A program made the translations under genes and the position numbers. The notes under the pieces were generated by a model that was not told the DNA's origin, searched no databases, and saw only the letters and a program-made list of their open reading frames with translations. Shown here one piece after another: positions 24,281-35,869 of a DNA stretch of 64,000 bases. Source of the stretch: Guadua angustifolia. Taxonomy: Eukaryota > Streptophyta > Magnoliopsida > Poales > Poaceae. Location: the NCBI GenBank assembly GCA_036346375.1, contig CM070517.1:13681161-13745160 (forward strand), given 5' to 3'. Position 1 is the first letter of the stretch. Each line of letters begins with the position of its first letter.

Positions 24281-26251
24281 TGATCGTGTAGAGAACGAGC
24301 ACGCGGAGGTTGACGCGGCGGTGACCGAGGGGATTACTGGAGAGCCGTTTGTTACTGAAAATCCAGCAGAAACTCAAGGCAAGTACCTAAGCATTTTCAA
24401 CCTTATATAATTGTATTTTGGCGAATAAATTGCTTATTGGATGATTATGTCTTGCATTAGGAATTGAAATGTGGGATAGGGTTAGAACCGACTTGTTGCA
24501 AATACACTCATTGATAATTGTTGAATACCTTCCTTGGAACTAGTATATGGGTATTTATATTATGTCCATGCTTAGTTTGCTTAGATGTCGGGTATGGGCC
24601 AAGTGATGGAAGGTTCCATCACTTGAGTTTAATTACTTCACACTGTTGGGTTGCAATAGTTAGGATTATGCTTTGAAATGAAAAATTGAGACCGGGCGAG
24701 AGGGTTGGATCATTTGAGTGTGGAGACTCAAATGTTGTAGTCTCGCCTGTGTTGGTTAAGGACCGATCCGTTGTTTGCCATATTGATCGAGCACACCTTG
24801 TTGATCGCATGCCCGATATAATGGTACGGTAAACCACCCTTTCATGGCATACTACTCGATGGGTCATGCCCTCATGCGATTGACGGGTTGAGGGCGAGGC
24901 CTAGGCCGACTCTCGAGGGCTAAGCGAGGCTTGAGCCGCCGAGGGAGGTTGCTAGGTGCTCGGGCCGCATGAGGATGGTTCAACGAGTAGATATGGATGG
25001 GAGGAGGGTTGACATGAGGTTCCTTGTGGCACATGTCGATGCGATTGATGATCCCTCGCAGGTGAATAAGCGATTCGAATTGCCGCTGCTTCGGATATGA
25101 GCACGCTTGTATCATCCGACACTTCAATGTAGTAATAACTTAAACTGAAACTAGTTGGTATACTTGATGTTGACACTTGTTTATGCTATTACTTGCTCTC
25201 TTTAATGTTTAATTTCAGATTTCACTCTAGCAATAGGTGCTGTCCAAAAATGCTATAAACATGAAATTTGTGTAGTTGAATACGATTATGCAACAAAGTA
25301 AGCTTTTCCGCACTTTTACCTTAAGCTTATACCTTGCTACATCCAAATGCATATTCTTTCGAGTCGGTCATATATGGACCACGGGTAAGTCTTGTGAGTA
25401 CCTTCTGTACTCATGCTTCTGCTTTGTGTTTTTCAGGTGAGGACCCCGACGGGTGTGAGTTCTGTCCGTACTGCTTCTCGGTGGTCGGGCAGGGCACCGA
25501 GTAAAAGTTAGCTCAACGATGTAAACGCCCGGAAGTGTTCAAGGGCAGAACACTTTCGGAGATGTCTTACTTTTGGTTTAATTTGGTGGTTGTGCGTTCA
25601 TTTTGTTGTATAGTTAGCTTTCAAACTTGTTATGGTTATGTTTAATCACTTGGCTATTTTCGTTGTTGAACTTTAATGTATCGCCATGTTTAACTCATGT
25701 CTGGGTTGTTGCTTATATGCATGTTTGTTTTTATTGTGGTTGTAGTTGTGATATATCTGTTTAGTTAATTGTTTCTTCTGTCTGCTAAGTGGATGTCTGT
25801 ACTTCTAGGGGCGTCATGCCGAAATTTTGTACATTTCCTGAGTCTAGGCTAGATCTTGCATTTTGTCCTTTTTGTGAGTCTTAGTCTGCTGTTGTTGGTT
25901 CTTGCCTCGCGTGGTTGCCTGGTTTGTCTTTGTGCTTTGGTTTTTTTTCGTCGCTAGGTGCTTCGCTATGCGTGTCTCGGTAGTAAAGTTTTGGGTTCGT
26001 TGTGTCTCTTTATGCGTAATTGAATTGATATGGCAATGGAAACCGGTATATGGGCGATCCTCGGCGAAGCTTCGTGTCGCATACCGAGGAATACTGTGAT
26101 TGTTATCGAGTTATTCGGATGGGATACTTGTTGTCCTAATTGGGCTTGGGTGTTAGCACCGTGAACACCTCCGTGATCCGCTGCTAGCCTCCAAATCGAT
26201 GAGGGCGATTGGTCATTCAAATAACCCGAGGACGGTCTCAGGCTCCTCACA
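24281..26251 (+). repeat. Tekay 5' LTR, second segment
   Basis: This matches 27959-29922 of the 3' LTR almost base for base in AT-rich stretches and with small indels in GC-rich words. It contains the recurrent motif at about 25775-25835 and ends CTCACA at 26251. Confidence 0.88.
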
Positions 26252-26252
26252 A

Positions 26253-26530
26253 GCCGGTATCGAGCAAGGTGCATAAAGACGAACCGTAACTTGACGCACC
26301 ACTTAGGTGATTAATCTTCTAGGTAGCACTTAGCGCTATATTACCCGCCTCTAGGTCTATAATTAAGGTTGAATGGTGTGCGGGAGAAACGACACGCTGG
26401 AACTGCAGCATTTTGTACCATGCATGCATATGTCTTGCCATGTCGTTTTGCATCATGATCTATGCTTTTATGTATGTTAGACTTGTAGGATTACTTTGTG
26501 TTGTGCTATTGTCTAGATCATGTTTTAATT
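26253..26530 (+). other. Tekay primer-binding site and leader remnant
   Basis: GGTATCGAGCAAGG (about 26255) is a damaged initiator-Met-tRNA primer-binding site right after the LTR. The rest up to 26530 shows no coding frame. The gag and protease genes are missing, so an internal deletion lies here. Confidence 0.7.
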
Positions 26531-27640
26531 CAAATTTTTAGCCAAGTCTAAGAACCTATCCCTTCCATGAGGAGTTAGAGTCCATTCCTGCGTGGTTTCT
26601 GAATACCCGGAGGTGTTCCTGCGGAATTGCGGGATGCCGCCCGATCGGGAATATTGAGTTTGTAGTTGAACTTCAGCCCGGTCGCTTAGTTTCCAAGCGT
26701 CCGACGAATGCCGCCTAGATGAATTGGCCGAATTGAAGAATCAACTGAAGGAACTGATAGACAAGAGATTCATTCGTCCAAGCTCCTCACCTTGGGTTGC
26801 TCGGCTATCTTCGTGACTAAGGAGGACGGTTCTCTTCGCCGATGTGTTGATTATCGTCCTTTGAACATAGTCACCATAAAGAACAAGTACCCTCTTCCTT
26901 GAATTGACATCCTCTTTGATCAGCTTGTCGGTGCACGGTGTCCTCCAAGATTGGTTTGAGGCTCGGTATCATCAAATCAAGATTCGAGCGAAGATATCCC
27001 AAAACAAAGATTCTCCACTCGTTATGGCCTATATGAGTATACCGTCATGTTGTTCAAGTTGACGAACGCGCCGTACATTTCATGTACCTTATGAACTCCA
27101 TCTTCATGGAGGAACTTGACTCCTTCGTGGTCATCTTCATTGACGATATCCTCATCTACTCAAAGAAATGTAGAAGAGCATGCAAAGCATCTTCAAGATC
27201 GTTCTCGAGACTCAAGAACATCGCCTTTATGTGAAATTCGGCAAATGTGAGTTTTGGCTGAAGAAGGTATCTCCCCTCCGGGGCACCCATAGTTTCGGGG
27301 TTAAGGGAAAGTTAGCACCTCGATACATAGGACCTTTTCGGATCCTTGCAAGACGTGGTCAAATGGCATATCAATTGGAGCTTCCTCTTGCTCTAGCGAT
27401 GGTCCACGATGTCTTCTACATATATCGCAATTGAAGAAGTGTCTCCGTATTCCCTTTGAACATATCGAAGTGGATGAACTTGAGGTTCTGCCTGATCTGT
27501 CCGATCAAGAGTATCCTATTCGAAGTTTTGGATGAAGTCAACGCAAGACTCAGAGGGAGGACTCTCAAATTCTACAAAATTCAAGGGAGCAATCACATGA
27601 AGATGAAGCCACATAGGAGCAGGAAGACCGTTTAAAAATC
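26530..27640 (+). pseudogene. Tekay pol remnant: reverse transcriptase fused to integrase C-terminus/chromodomain
   Basis: Reading across frames gives ELAELKNQLKELIDKRFIRP, LRRCVDYRPLN, NKYPLP and the RT active-site segment FIDDILIYSK (27137-27166), then the palm-distal VKFGKCEFWLKKV (27227-27267). Immediately after this the sequence becomes GKLAPRYIGPFRILARRGQ (27308-27364) and QLKKCLRIP, the integrase C-terminal GPY/F region. A chromodomain-like tail runs to about 27665. RNase H and the whole integrase core are gone, so an in-element deletion joined the two at about 27270-27305. Non-functional. Confidence 0.85.
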
Positions 27641-27784
27641 GTGTATCCCGAATTCTTCCAAGCTATGTAAGTGCTACCATCCAATCATTTTGCAATTAAA
27701 GCCATATCATTTGTACGTGGCTGCATTGCCCATGTGGATTCTATCCATCTATGCTCTCATTTTCGAATCTCGGGGCGAGATTCC

Positions 27785-27801
27785 CTTATGGGGGGAGGAT
27801 T
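27785..27801 (+). other. Tekay polypurine tract
   Basis: The run ATGGGGGGAGGATT directly precedes the 3' LTR, the expected plus-strand primer site. Confidence 0.75.
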
Positions 27802-29922
27802 TTTCATGGCCCCAAGTTCGAAATCGGCTCATGCGGCTAACATTAGCGCCAACCAAGTTTTGGCCGCATTTGAATGTTTGCACTTTTGGAGCTGGCTTGG
27901 GTGATGCATTTGGTATTTTCATTTCATATGCGTTGCATGCATCTTATTTCATGCATTGTGATCGTGTAGAGAACGAGCACGCGGAGGTTGACGCGGCGGT
28001 GACCGAGGGGGTTACCGGAGAGCCGTTTGTTACTGAAAATCCAGAAGAAACTCAAGGCAAGCATCTAAGCATTTTCAACCTTATATAATTGTATTTTGGC
28101 GAATAAATTGCTTATTGGATGATTATGTCTTGCATTAGGAATTGAAATGTGGGATAGGGTTAGAACCGACTTGTTGCACATACACTCATTGATAATTGTT
28201 GAATACCTACCTTGGAACTAGTATATGGGTATTTATATTGTGTCCATGCTTAGTTTGCTTAGATATCGGGTATGGGCCAAGTGTTGGAAGGTTCCATCAC
28301 TTGAGTTTAATTACTTTCACACTATTGGGTTGCAATATTTAGGATTATGCTTTGAAATGAAAAATTGAGACCGGGCGAGAGGGTTGGATCATTTGAGTGT
28401 GGAGACTCAAATGTTGTAGTCTCGCCTGTGTTGGTTAAGGACTGATCCATTGTTTGCCATGTTGATCGAGCACACCTTGTTGATCGCATGCCCGATATAA
28501 TGGTACGGTAAGCCACCCTTTCATGGCATACTACTCGATAGGTCATGCCCTCATGCGATTGGACATGGTTGAGGGCGAGGCCTAGGCCTACTCTCGAGGG
28601 CTAAGCGAGGCTTGAGCCGCTCGAGGGAGGTTGCTAGGTGCTCAGGCCGCATGAGGATGGTTCAACGAGTAGATATGGATGGGAGGAGGGTTGACATGAG
28701 GTTCCTTGTGGCACATGTCGCGGCGATTGATAATCCCTGCAGGTGAATAAGCGATTCAATTGCGGCGCCTCGGATATGAGCACGCTTGTATCATCCGACA
28801 CTTCAACGTAGTAATAACTTAAATTGAAACTAGTTGGTATACTTGATGTTGACACTTGTTTATGCTATTACTTGCTCTCTTTAATGTTTAATTTCAGATT
28901 TCACTCTAGCAATAGGTGCTGTCCATAAATGCTATAAACTAGAAATTTGTGTAGTTGAATACGATTATGCAACAAAGTAAGCTTTTCCAAGACTTTTACC
29001 TTAAGCTTATACCTTGCTACATCCAAATGCATATTCTTTCGAGTCGGTCATATATGGACCACGGGTAAGTCTTATAGTACCTTCAGTACTCATGCTACGC
29101 TTGTGGTTTTCAGTGAGGACTCGACGGTGTGAGTTCTGTCTGCATTGCTTCTCGGTGGTCAGGCGGGCACCGAGTAAAAGCTAGCTCAACGATACCGCCC
29201 GGAAGTGTTCAAGGGCGTAACACTTCCGAGATGTCTTACTTTTGGTTTAATTTGGTGGTTGTGCGTTCATTTTGTTGTATAGTTAGCTTTCAAACTTGTT
29301 ATAGTTATGTTTAATCACTTGGCTATTTTAGTTGTTGAACTTTAATGTATCGCCATGTTTAACCTCATGTCCGGGTTGTTGCTTATATGCATGTCTCTGC
29401 TTTTTATTGTGGTTCTAGTTGTGATATATTTGTTTAGTTAATTGTTTCTTACGTCTCACGAGTGGATGTCCATACTTCTAGGGGCGTCATGCCGAAATTT
29501 TGTAGATTTCCTGAGTCTAGGCTAGATCTTGCGTTTTGTCCTTTTTATGAGTCTTAGTCTGCTGTTGTTGGTTCTTGCCTCGCGTGGTTGCCTGGTTTGT
29601 CTTTGTGCTTTGGTTTTTATTTTGTCGTTGTGGTGCTTCCGCGTTGCGTGTCTGGTAGTAAAGTTTTGGGTTCGTTGCTTTCTTTATGCGAATTGAATTG
29701 ATATGGCAATGGAAACCGTTATCTTGGCGATCTGGGCGAGCTTGAATCGACACCGGGAATACCGGATTGTTATCGAGTTATTCGGATGGGATACTTATTG
29801 TCCTAATTGGGCTTGGGTGTTAGCACTGTGAACACCTTCGGTGATCCGTTGCTAGCCTCCAAATCCGATGAGGGCGACTGGTCATTCAAATAACCAGAGG
29901 ACGGTTTGGGCGGCTCCTCACA
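27802..29922 (+). repeat. Tekay 3' LTR (internally deleted)
   Basis: The start TTTCATGG corresponds to TGTCATGG of the 5' LTR. It is 2121 bp long and lacks about 1.28 kb present in the 5' LTR (junction at about 27867). It ends CTCACA, followed by the TSD GGGCC. A recurrent-motif copy lies at 29447-29510. Confidence 0.87.
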
Positions 29923-29927
29923 GGGCC

Positions 29928-30912
29928 TAAAGCATGGGAGGTTCGTTAATAAAACTGATTTTAATTGTTTTCGCCCTATGAATAACAAAAATGTTGCATG
30001 GTCACATTTCAAAGATATATCGTTTGTAGGTGGGCCTTGGGGACGGAGTTGTGGATCGCGATCGCCGTCTCGAGGCTCGACTTCCTCACCAGAGTCTTGC
30101 TTTCGCTCGTCGAGGTCCACACGGAAGCACAAGCGCAGGAGGAGGCTCGTGCAGCCGAGAGGAGGCTCGTCAAGCGAGAGGAAGCTCATAAATGCCGAGA
30201 AGACTCGAGAATACATGAAAATGTATCCGCAGGTACAATCTCAACTTTAAACAAATCGCTCAATTGTACATTTGTGATTAAAATCTAACAAACAATCTAT
30301 ATGCAGCAACTGTCACAATCTGTTGGATCTCTTGGACCTAACGTGCCAGTGTTTCGCCCTCCTGTTATGCCCTAGGTAAAGATACTTGAGTTCATTACTC
30401 TCTAGTTCACTTAGCTCGTAAAATCACGTTCCGCACATTTGCAGCCACCACCACAAGGAGAAGCATCACAGGGTGCTCAGCCTCCCCCGGCGTCCTTCAT
30501 AAACCCTACTGGGATGCAGGCACCACCCCTAGGAGATGCACCTCAGGTTATATGAAATTCTCATGCATTCTTTATTTTTAAAAAACTCTATTATGTATAC
30601 TTTGTTTCACAAACTATGATCCACAGAGCTCCCAAATTCTCCTCGTCCTTTGTACATGTTCACTCCACAGATCCAACCACCTTCATAGGAGAGGCATCAC
30701 CGTAAAACGGATCGGTTCAATTCGTTATTCAAAATTTGAACTAATGATTTATATGTGGCATAATGTACTGTCTATGCCTTCTGAGGCTCCCACCTCCAAA
30801 CCCGTTCTACATGTACCCACCACCTATGCCAGGCCAAGGAATGCCTATGTACTTCAACCCGTGGGCCCTGCAGCCACCTCAGATGACACCTTAGATGACA
30901 CCACAGGTATTT
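29928..30912 (+). pseudogene. CACTA second gene, exons downstream of the Tekay insertion
   Basis: The frame interrupted at 11909 resumes as LKHGRFVN. A coiled-coil-like stretch follows (AQAQEEARAAERRLVKREEA, about 30120-30190). Next is QLSQSVGSLGPNVPVFRPPV (30307-30370) and an intron with GTAAAG..TTGCAG (30376-30444). A PPPQGEASQG exon (30445-30546) comes next, then a proline/methionine-rich exon from about 30787 to 30909. The C-terminal half of Transposase_24-type proteins typically has this coiled coil followed by a P/M/Q-rich tail. Stops in the joined frame show decay. The last exon is displaced to 42826. Confidence 0.78.
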
Positions 30913-31219
30913 GTCTATTCACTGATGCTTAGGTGCTTATGATGGTATGAATATCAAACATCCACATCATTACTTTCTTTAACAGTATACTTCATTTGTA
31001 CGGTTGGATAAATAGATCATGCTTTTCCTAGCATGTTGTATGCCTATGTATAGATTGTTTGCTTGTCATGCCCTCCTATTAGCGCTACCCATTTCGAAAT
31101 GAAGGATGGAGGGGGTTCTACTATGAAGAAATTTGAAGTGCTTTAAAGGAAGCTTCTGACATGATGGAATAAGATCAGGAGTTAATTCTAGGAACTCAAA
31201 TCCTTTTTAGCTCAGCGTG
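30687..31219 (+). repeat. CACTA segment duplicated at 40717-41257
   Basis: From GGAGAGGCATCAC onward, this stretch (last exons and following intron of the second gene) recurs about 10.0 kb to the right with small indels. It ends in GCGTG just before the LTR at 31220. Confidence 0.85.
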
Positions 31220-32188
31220 TGCTCTGTTTCAGATAACCGCAAGTAAATTCAGAAGTATAGGGATCACGCCCCTCTCCTCGAATGGTTAGACCAAAGAAGC
31301 CTCGATTTATATCGGTTAGACCAAAGAATTCCCTGAGCTCTGAGAGTAAACAGAGATTACAAACGAGGTCGAGGATGTGCCCTTAGCACTCGCTCGGAAG
31401 AAGAAGTCGGGAGGGCTTTCCTACTGGCGCCGACCGACGGTCGAGAACCCCGAGCGATCTAAAGGGCGGTGCGGTGGCGAACTCAAGCGTGAGTGCGTGA
31501 AGGAAAGAAAATCTATATCCCTCTCCTCCAAGGGCCCCGCCTCCTTTATATAGGCCGAGGCGGCGTGTTACACGAGGATTTGAATAATAAACAAGGGAAT
31601 GCCCGCCTCGGGCATCCTAGTCTTGGCCATGATGACGGGCAGGCTCTTCGTCTGGGCGACACGGTCTTCGGTCATGATGACCGACAGTTCCGTGCCGTCC
31701 CATACGGGGTGGAGTAGACACTGTGGCGGCGCTTCTTTCGAGGGCGCCAGATGTCGCCTGTCGACGCCGACGCCTTGAAAAGATGGGTGCTTTAGCTGAG
31801 GCCGCCTCGTTGCCTTTGGGAAGGAACCATCCGCCCCAATATTATCAGATACAAGCCTGCCCGGTAACAGCGGCCCGCCGGCGGACTCGCCGACGGCGTA
31901 GCGATGGGGTCAGCGGCTTGCGGGGACCCCTGGTCGGGTCCCGGTGAGCCTCGTGGTAGTACCCCGGCGCGGGTCGGGTCGAGATAGGTGCTGCGGAGGT
32001 GTCGGCCTGGGTCTGGTTGGGGCCGCGGTCGTCGAACCGAGATTCGGCAGACAAGCCCCTTCCAAGAAGGGACGAGGGCCATGTCGGTTTCACCTTCCGG
32101 CCGGACTCGAGGCTAGATAACCTGGAGAAATGCGATCTTGAAATAGATGTATACTTTGCCGTGGGGTTTCCGGTATGGGTATTCGCCA
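31220..32188 (-). repeat. Tat element 2, 3' LTR
   Basis: The 969-bp LTR begins TG and ends CA (TATTCGCCA). It matches the solo LTR at 41258-42255, including the minus-strand TATA-like box in GGCCTATATAAAGGAGG (about 31546-31562). The left flank GCGTG corresponds to ACGTG flanking the solo LTR. Confidence 0.85.
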
Positions 32189-32478
32189 AGAGCCCCGGGG
32201 CCGCCCCCAAACGCGAGCGCTCTGAGGGACCTTCCATTGCCCTGGTATGGTCTTCTCGACAAGGCGGTCACGCAAAGAGGGAACAGTCTTCCCGAGAGGG
32301 ACGCCTGCTGCCGCGAGCCCAACCAACTCTGTTGGCTGCTTAACCGGAGTGCGTGTGAGCGCACGTTGGTGTAGTCTTGAGCCCCGAGCAGGTCGGAGAA
32401 GCTGGTCGGGGTTACACAGTTAAAATGAATCCGACCGAGCTGGTCGGAGGGTTATCTGCGCGACCACGTCGGTCGGCA

Positions 32479-32800
32479 GACGCGGCCGTGGCCGGCAGGG
32501 AGGCCCGGATGCCTTCGCGACAGGTTCCGGTTCCCAGTGCTTGTTTTAACGTCGTAGCTAGACGCGGCCGTGATCGGCGGGGAAGTCCGGATGCCTTCGC
32601 GAGAGGTTCCAATTCCCGAGTGCTTTTTTAACGTCGTAGCTAGACGTGGCCGTGATCGGCGGGGAAGTCCGGATGCCTTCGCGAGAGGTTCCAGTTCCCG
32701 AGTGCTTTTTTAATGTCGTAGCTAGACACGTTAGTGCTATTTTTACACCGTAGCTGGGCGTGTTAGGCATGCTGGTTTAACGCCGGAGCTAGGCGGGGGG
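32479..32800. repeat. 82-bp tandem repeat, ~3.5 copies
   Basis: Units start at about 32479, 32561, 32643 and 32725 with GACGYGGCCGTG. They contain GGATGCCTTCGCGA and AACGTCGTAGCTAGAC. The last copy is degenerate. The array lies just inside the 3' LTR of the Tat element. Confidence 0.85.
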
Positions 32801-34160
32801 CATCCATTTCGAGTCCTCGTCGGGCGAGGTGATCTGCGAGAGGAGAGGCCGCTATCGATCCCACGTATACGCCCCATCCGCAGGTGTGGGACCTGGAGGG
32901 GGTGAGCAAAACGCGTGTTTGCCTACGTCGGCCGAACACCGTGCTCGTGGAGCTGCAAACGGGTTATCCGAGTGGGCCCTAGAGATCGAGCGATCTCCGA
33001 GCGGACGATCCTTGCGTCGGGTGTCTGACCCGCTAGAGCGCACTCCATAAAAACCTTTTACTCAATCCCGATCGGACCCCGAGCCGTTCAGAACTCGGGC
33101 GCAATGTTGTGCCTTTGCCCTTCGGGGAGCTCCATGAGAGTTTGAAGTATGGTCTCTTGACGCGAGCTAAGGTGATTGGGTCATCGCCAACCCAACTAGA
33201 GACCCACCGAGGGTTCGCCTAAAACTTGCCTCGCTGCTTTGTTGCGCCGGTCGGCGAGGATCCATCCGGGATCCCGCTTTGGGACCTGGCCCAGTGTCTT
33301 ATTCGTCAGCATTCAAGCCTTCTCGCCACCTCGAGGCTGCGAAGGCTGTGTGTTTCCTCACTCCCGCCGGGTCGGTTTGAGCTGACCGGCGGAGATTAAA
33401 GGGTCACGAGGCGTTACCGAGCGATGTCCCCGACGTCCTCGCAAGCATTTAATGTGCGTGCGGGAATTAAAATGCGAAACGAAATGATCGGGGGCGATAT
33501 GTCTTACCGGCGGCTTGTCGTGGCGTCTGTGACGGGACGCGCGACGCTTTGATCGGTAGGTGATCGGTCGATATGTATCCAGTCGGTACGTGACTCGGCG
33601 GGCACCTGTAAATCTGGGGTGAGTTTTCCCACCTTTTGTCATTGATGCTCCCTTGCTTTTCGCGATTTCCACTCCTGTAAAATGTCATGGACTTAGGTAT
33701 ACGTCGCTCATCCACACTTGCACAGGAGAGGAATGTTCCTGACCGACTGGGGGCCGCTCCGTATGGGTATTTCCTCCTTCCGCAGAGCACTACTTCACAA
33801 CCACAGCCGCGGGGGCATAGGCCGTGGTGCTCGGGTTGAGGGGGTTACCGCTAGGGAGGACCATGTAGCCGACCCGGTCACCCGACCCGTGAAAGTGTGT
33901 GAGCTTGCGTGTGCCTCGAGCGATATGTGGGGACTCAAGCGGAAAACGAATACGGAAAAACTCTTAAGGAAAAGATTGCCTTATCTTTTATTTTGATGCG
34001 GGAGGTGTTCGCGTCGAGACCTTCACTTAGGGCCATCGTGGCCTAGTCGGACGTCGCTTAGCGCCGATCGCCGACGCAATCGATCGCTGTAACTAAATCG
34101 AAGAGTTGCGTTGTGCTTCCTAGTCGGCAAGACAATATTCTTTCACCTTAACCGCCACGC
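32801..34160. other. Tat element 2 non-coding region near its 3' LTR
   Basis: GC-rich, no recognisable protein on either strand. Short open stretches occur but match each other only as frame shadows. It probably represents the untranslated region between the antisense ORF promoter and the LTR. Confidence 0.4.
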
Positions 34161-34274
34161 CGCATTTTAATGCGAGGCGTGGTGCGGATGGGGCACGCCC
34201 CGTCTGTCGACGGGGCGAGCACGATCGCGCTGCGTGACCGCCGGACGACTCCGCTTCGACCATTCCGCCCGCCC

Positions 34275-34281
34275 TATAAAT
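34275..34281 (+). promoter_or_regulatory. TATA box of the antisense transcript in Tat element 2
   Basis: GCCCTATAAATATGG is a strong plant TATA box on the plus strand. It lies about 100 bp upstream of an ATG at 34381 and is opposite to gag-pol, so it is placed to drive the antisense ORF. Confidence 0.55.
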
Positions 34282-34380
34282 ATGGTGCGGAGGGAAAGAG
34301 CCATTATCGCGAGCCGCCCCCGCTTTCTTGTTTTTTGCTTCGCCCGAGAGAAGAGGAGAAGGATCAAGGCAAGGGTGTTG

Positions 34381-35400
34381 ATGGCGAGTGGCGGCGATGA
34401 TCGAGGGCCAGAAGCGGGAGGCGCCATGGCCGGACCCCTGAGGCCTGCCCAAGAGATCCCAGATCGCCGATCCGCTGCTGATGCGCGTGAGAAGGAGGGC
34501 TCAGTGTGCCCTCGTCTAATCTTTCCGTGATCCGTAATCCTCGCTCGGTGAGTCTTCTTTGTTTGTCCTGGCAATGGCTCCGGTCTTCCTCTTGTTGCTA
34601 ATGTTGAACTATTTGTTGTTTTGACCAGCGCTGCTGGCTCTGGCTCTGGCGAACCATCTGCCATGCCTGCGCCGGTCGCCTCGGTGGGAGGGGCGGACGC
34701 CATCGCTTCTACGACGAGGGCGCAAGCGGCCAGTATGACGGCCGCGCTGATGCGGTTGGACACTTCCTTAGCGTCACAGGCTGCCACGATCGCCGCTCGG
34801 GGGGCGGAAGTGCTTGCTCAGCAATCACGGACCCGATCCGCCGAAGGGGAGCTATTGCAGGTGCGCGAGGAGGTGGCGGCGGAACGGGCTCGGTCGCCGC
34901 CGAGGAGGAGCCGCCATGCGTGAAGACGCTGCTGCCGCAGCTGGCCAGAGAGGCCGCTGTGGAGGACCTCACTCGATGTCTGCGAGCAACTAGCCTCGTG
35001 GAAGGGTCTCCTCTCCTCGCTTCCGCCTAATTTTTCGAGAACATGGGCGGAGCCTCGAGTCTTCGGGGTGAGGCTGCAGGGAGCCTCGGGCTTACTCCGG
35101 CGGGATACGCTCCGCTTAACCAAAGGCCGCGCCCTTTCCGACTTTGCCGTGCGTCTCGCGTGAGTGTTCCGCTAGCGAGGGTCGGGCATATCGCAACAGC
35201 GGCGGAATACGAATCTTGGCATCTTTGCGCCCGACCGCGATCGCCCTTCGACCGATTACAACACCGCAGGGATTGAGGGGCGACGCGAAGCGTGAGGCGA
35301 GTGCGGGGCGGCGGAAAGGTGGTCGAGTGGCGGCGTCTTGAGAGCGCCGACAGCTCGACGACGACACCGCCGAGGGCTACACTGAACGTAGTTCGAGACG
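34381..35400 (+). pseudogene. Antisense extra ORF region of Tat element 2
   Basis: The plus strand has a short first reading from 34381 (MASGGDDRG, to about 34530). A longer one follows at 34621-34923 with an alanine/glutamate coiled-coil-like stretch (SLASQAATIAARGAEV to QVREEVAAERARS). Another is open at 35043-35276. The position between pol and the 3' LTR, the antisense direction and the coiled-coil character match the extra ORF of Tat element 1, although the Transposase_28 core is not recognisable. Frames are broken. Confidence 0.5.
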
Positions 35401-35869
35401 CAGCTCAGGCTTCTCCGCCTCTTTTTTTTTTTGTAATATTCGACACCGCATAGTGCAACTTTTGGGGACTCGCCTTATATTCGCGCTTTCTTTTTCGTGA
35501 CAAGCGCCATCGATGACCAGTAGTTTTAGGAACCTCCCGAGGTTGTGCGGCGTAGGCGAGGCGTGATACTTTGAAGGAGACGCTAAAAGTCGCGGGCGAA
35601 ACCGCTGCCAGAGGGCGTGCTCCAAACCGATAAAGGACCGCCGCATGGTCATCTTCCGTCCGAGGAAGCGCTTACGACCGTAGCCACGGGCGAGGTCAGA
35701 GCATTCTTGGCTAAACGAAGTTACCATTAGGGCGGTCATCGCCGTTCGTTGGTGCGCGATCTCGAGATGGCTGTGGGTAGGCGATCCTCGAGCGACAGCC
35801 GACGATCGGTGTGATCGGTCATGTCGCCGGGCCTAGAGGTTTGGCCAAAGTTGCAGAAATAAGGATAAA

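Larger units (their letters stand above)
11910..29922 (+). mobile_element. Ty3/gypsy chromovirus (Tekay/Del-like), nested in CACTA gene 2
   Basis: The 5' LTR starts at 11910 (TGTCATGG) and ends at 26251 (CTCACA), once the 10.9-kb nested insertion is ignored. A damaged tRNA-iMet primer-binding site (GGTATCGAGCAAGG) follows at about 26255. The internal part is only about 1.5 kb and keeps pieces of reverse transcriptase fused to the integrase C-terminus. A polypurine tract (GGGGGGAGGA) precedes the 3' LTR (27802-29922). The 5-bp GGGCC duplication flanks the whole. The chromodomain-bearing integrase tail and the LTR style place it in the chromovirus Tekay clade. It is defective: gag, protease, RNase H and the integrase core are absent. 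Confidence 0.88.
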
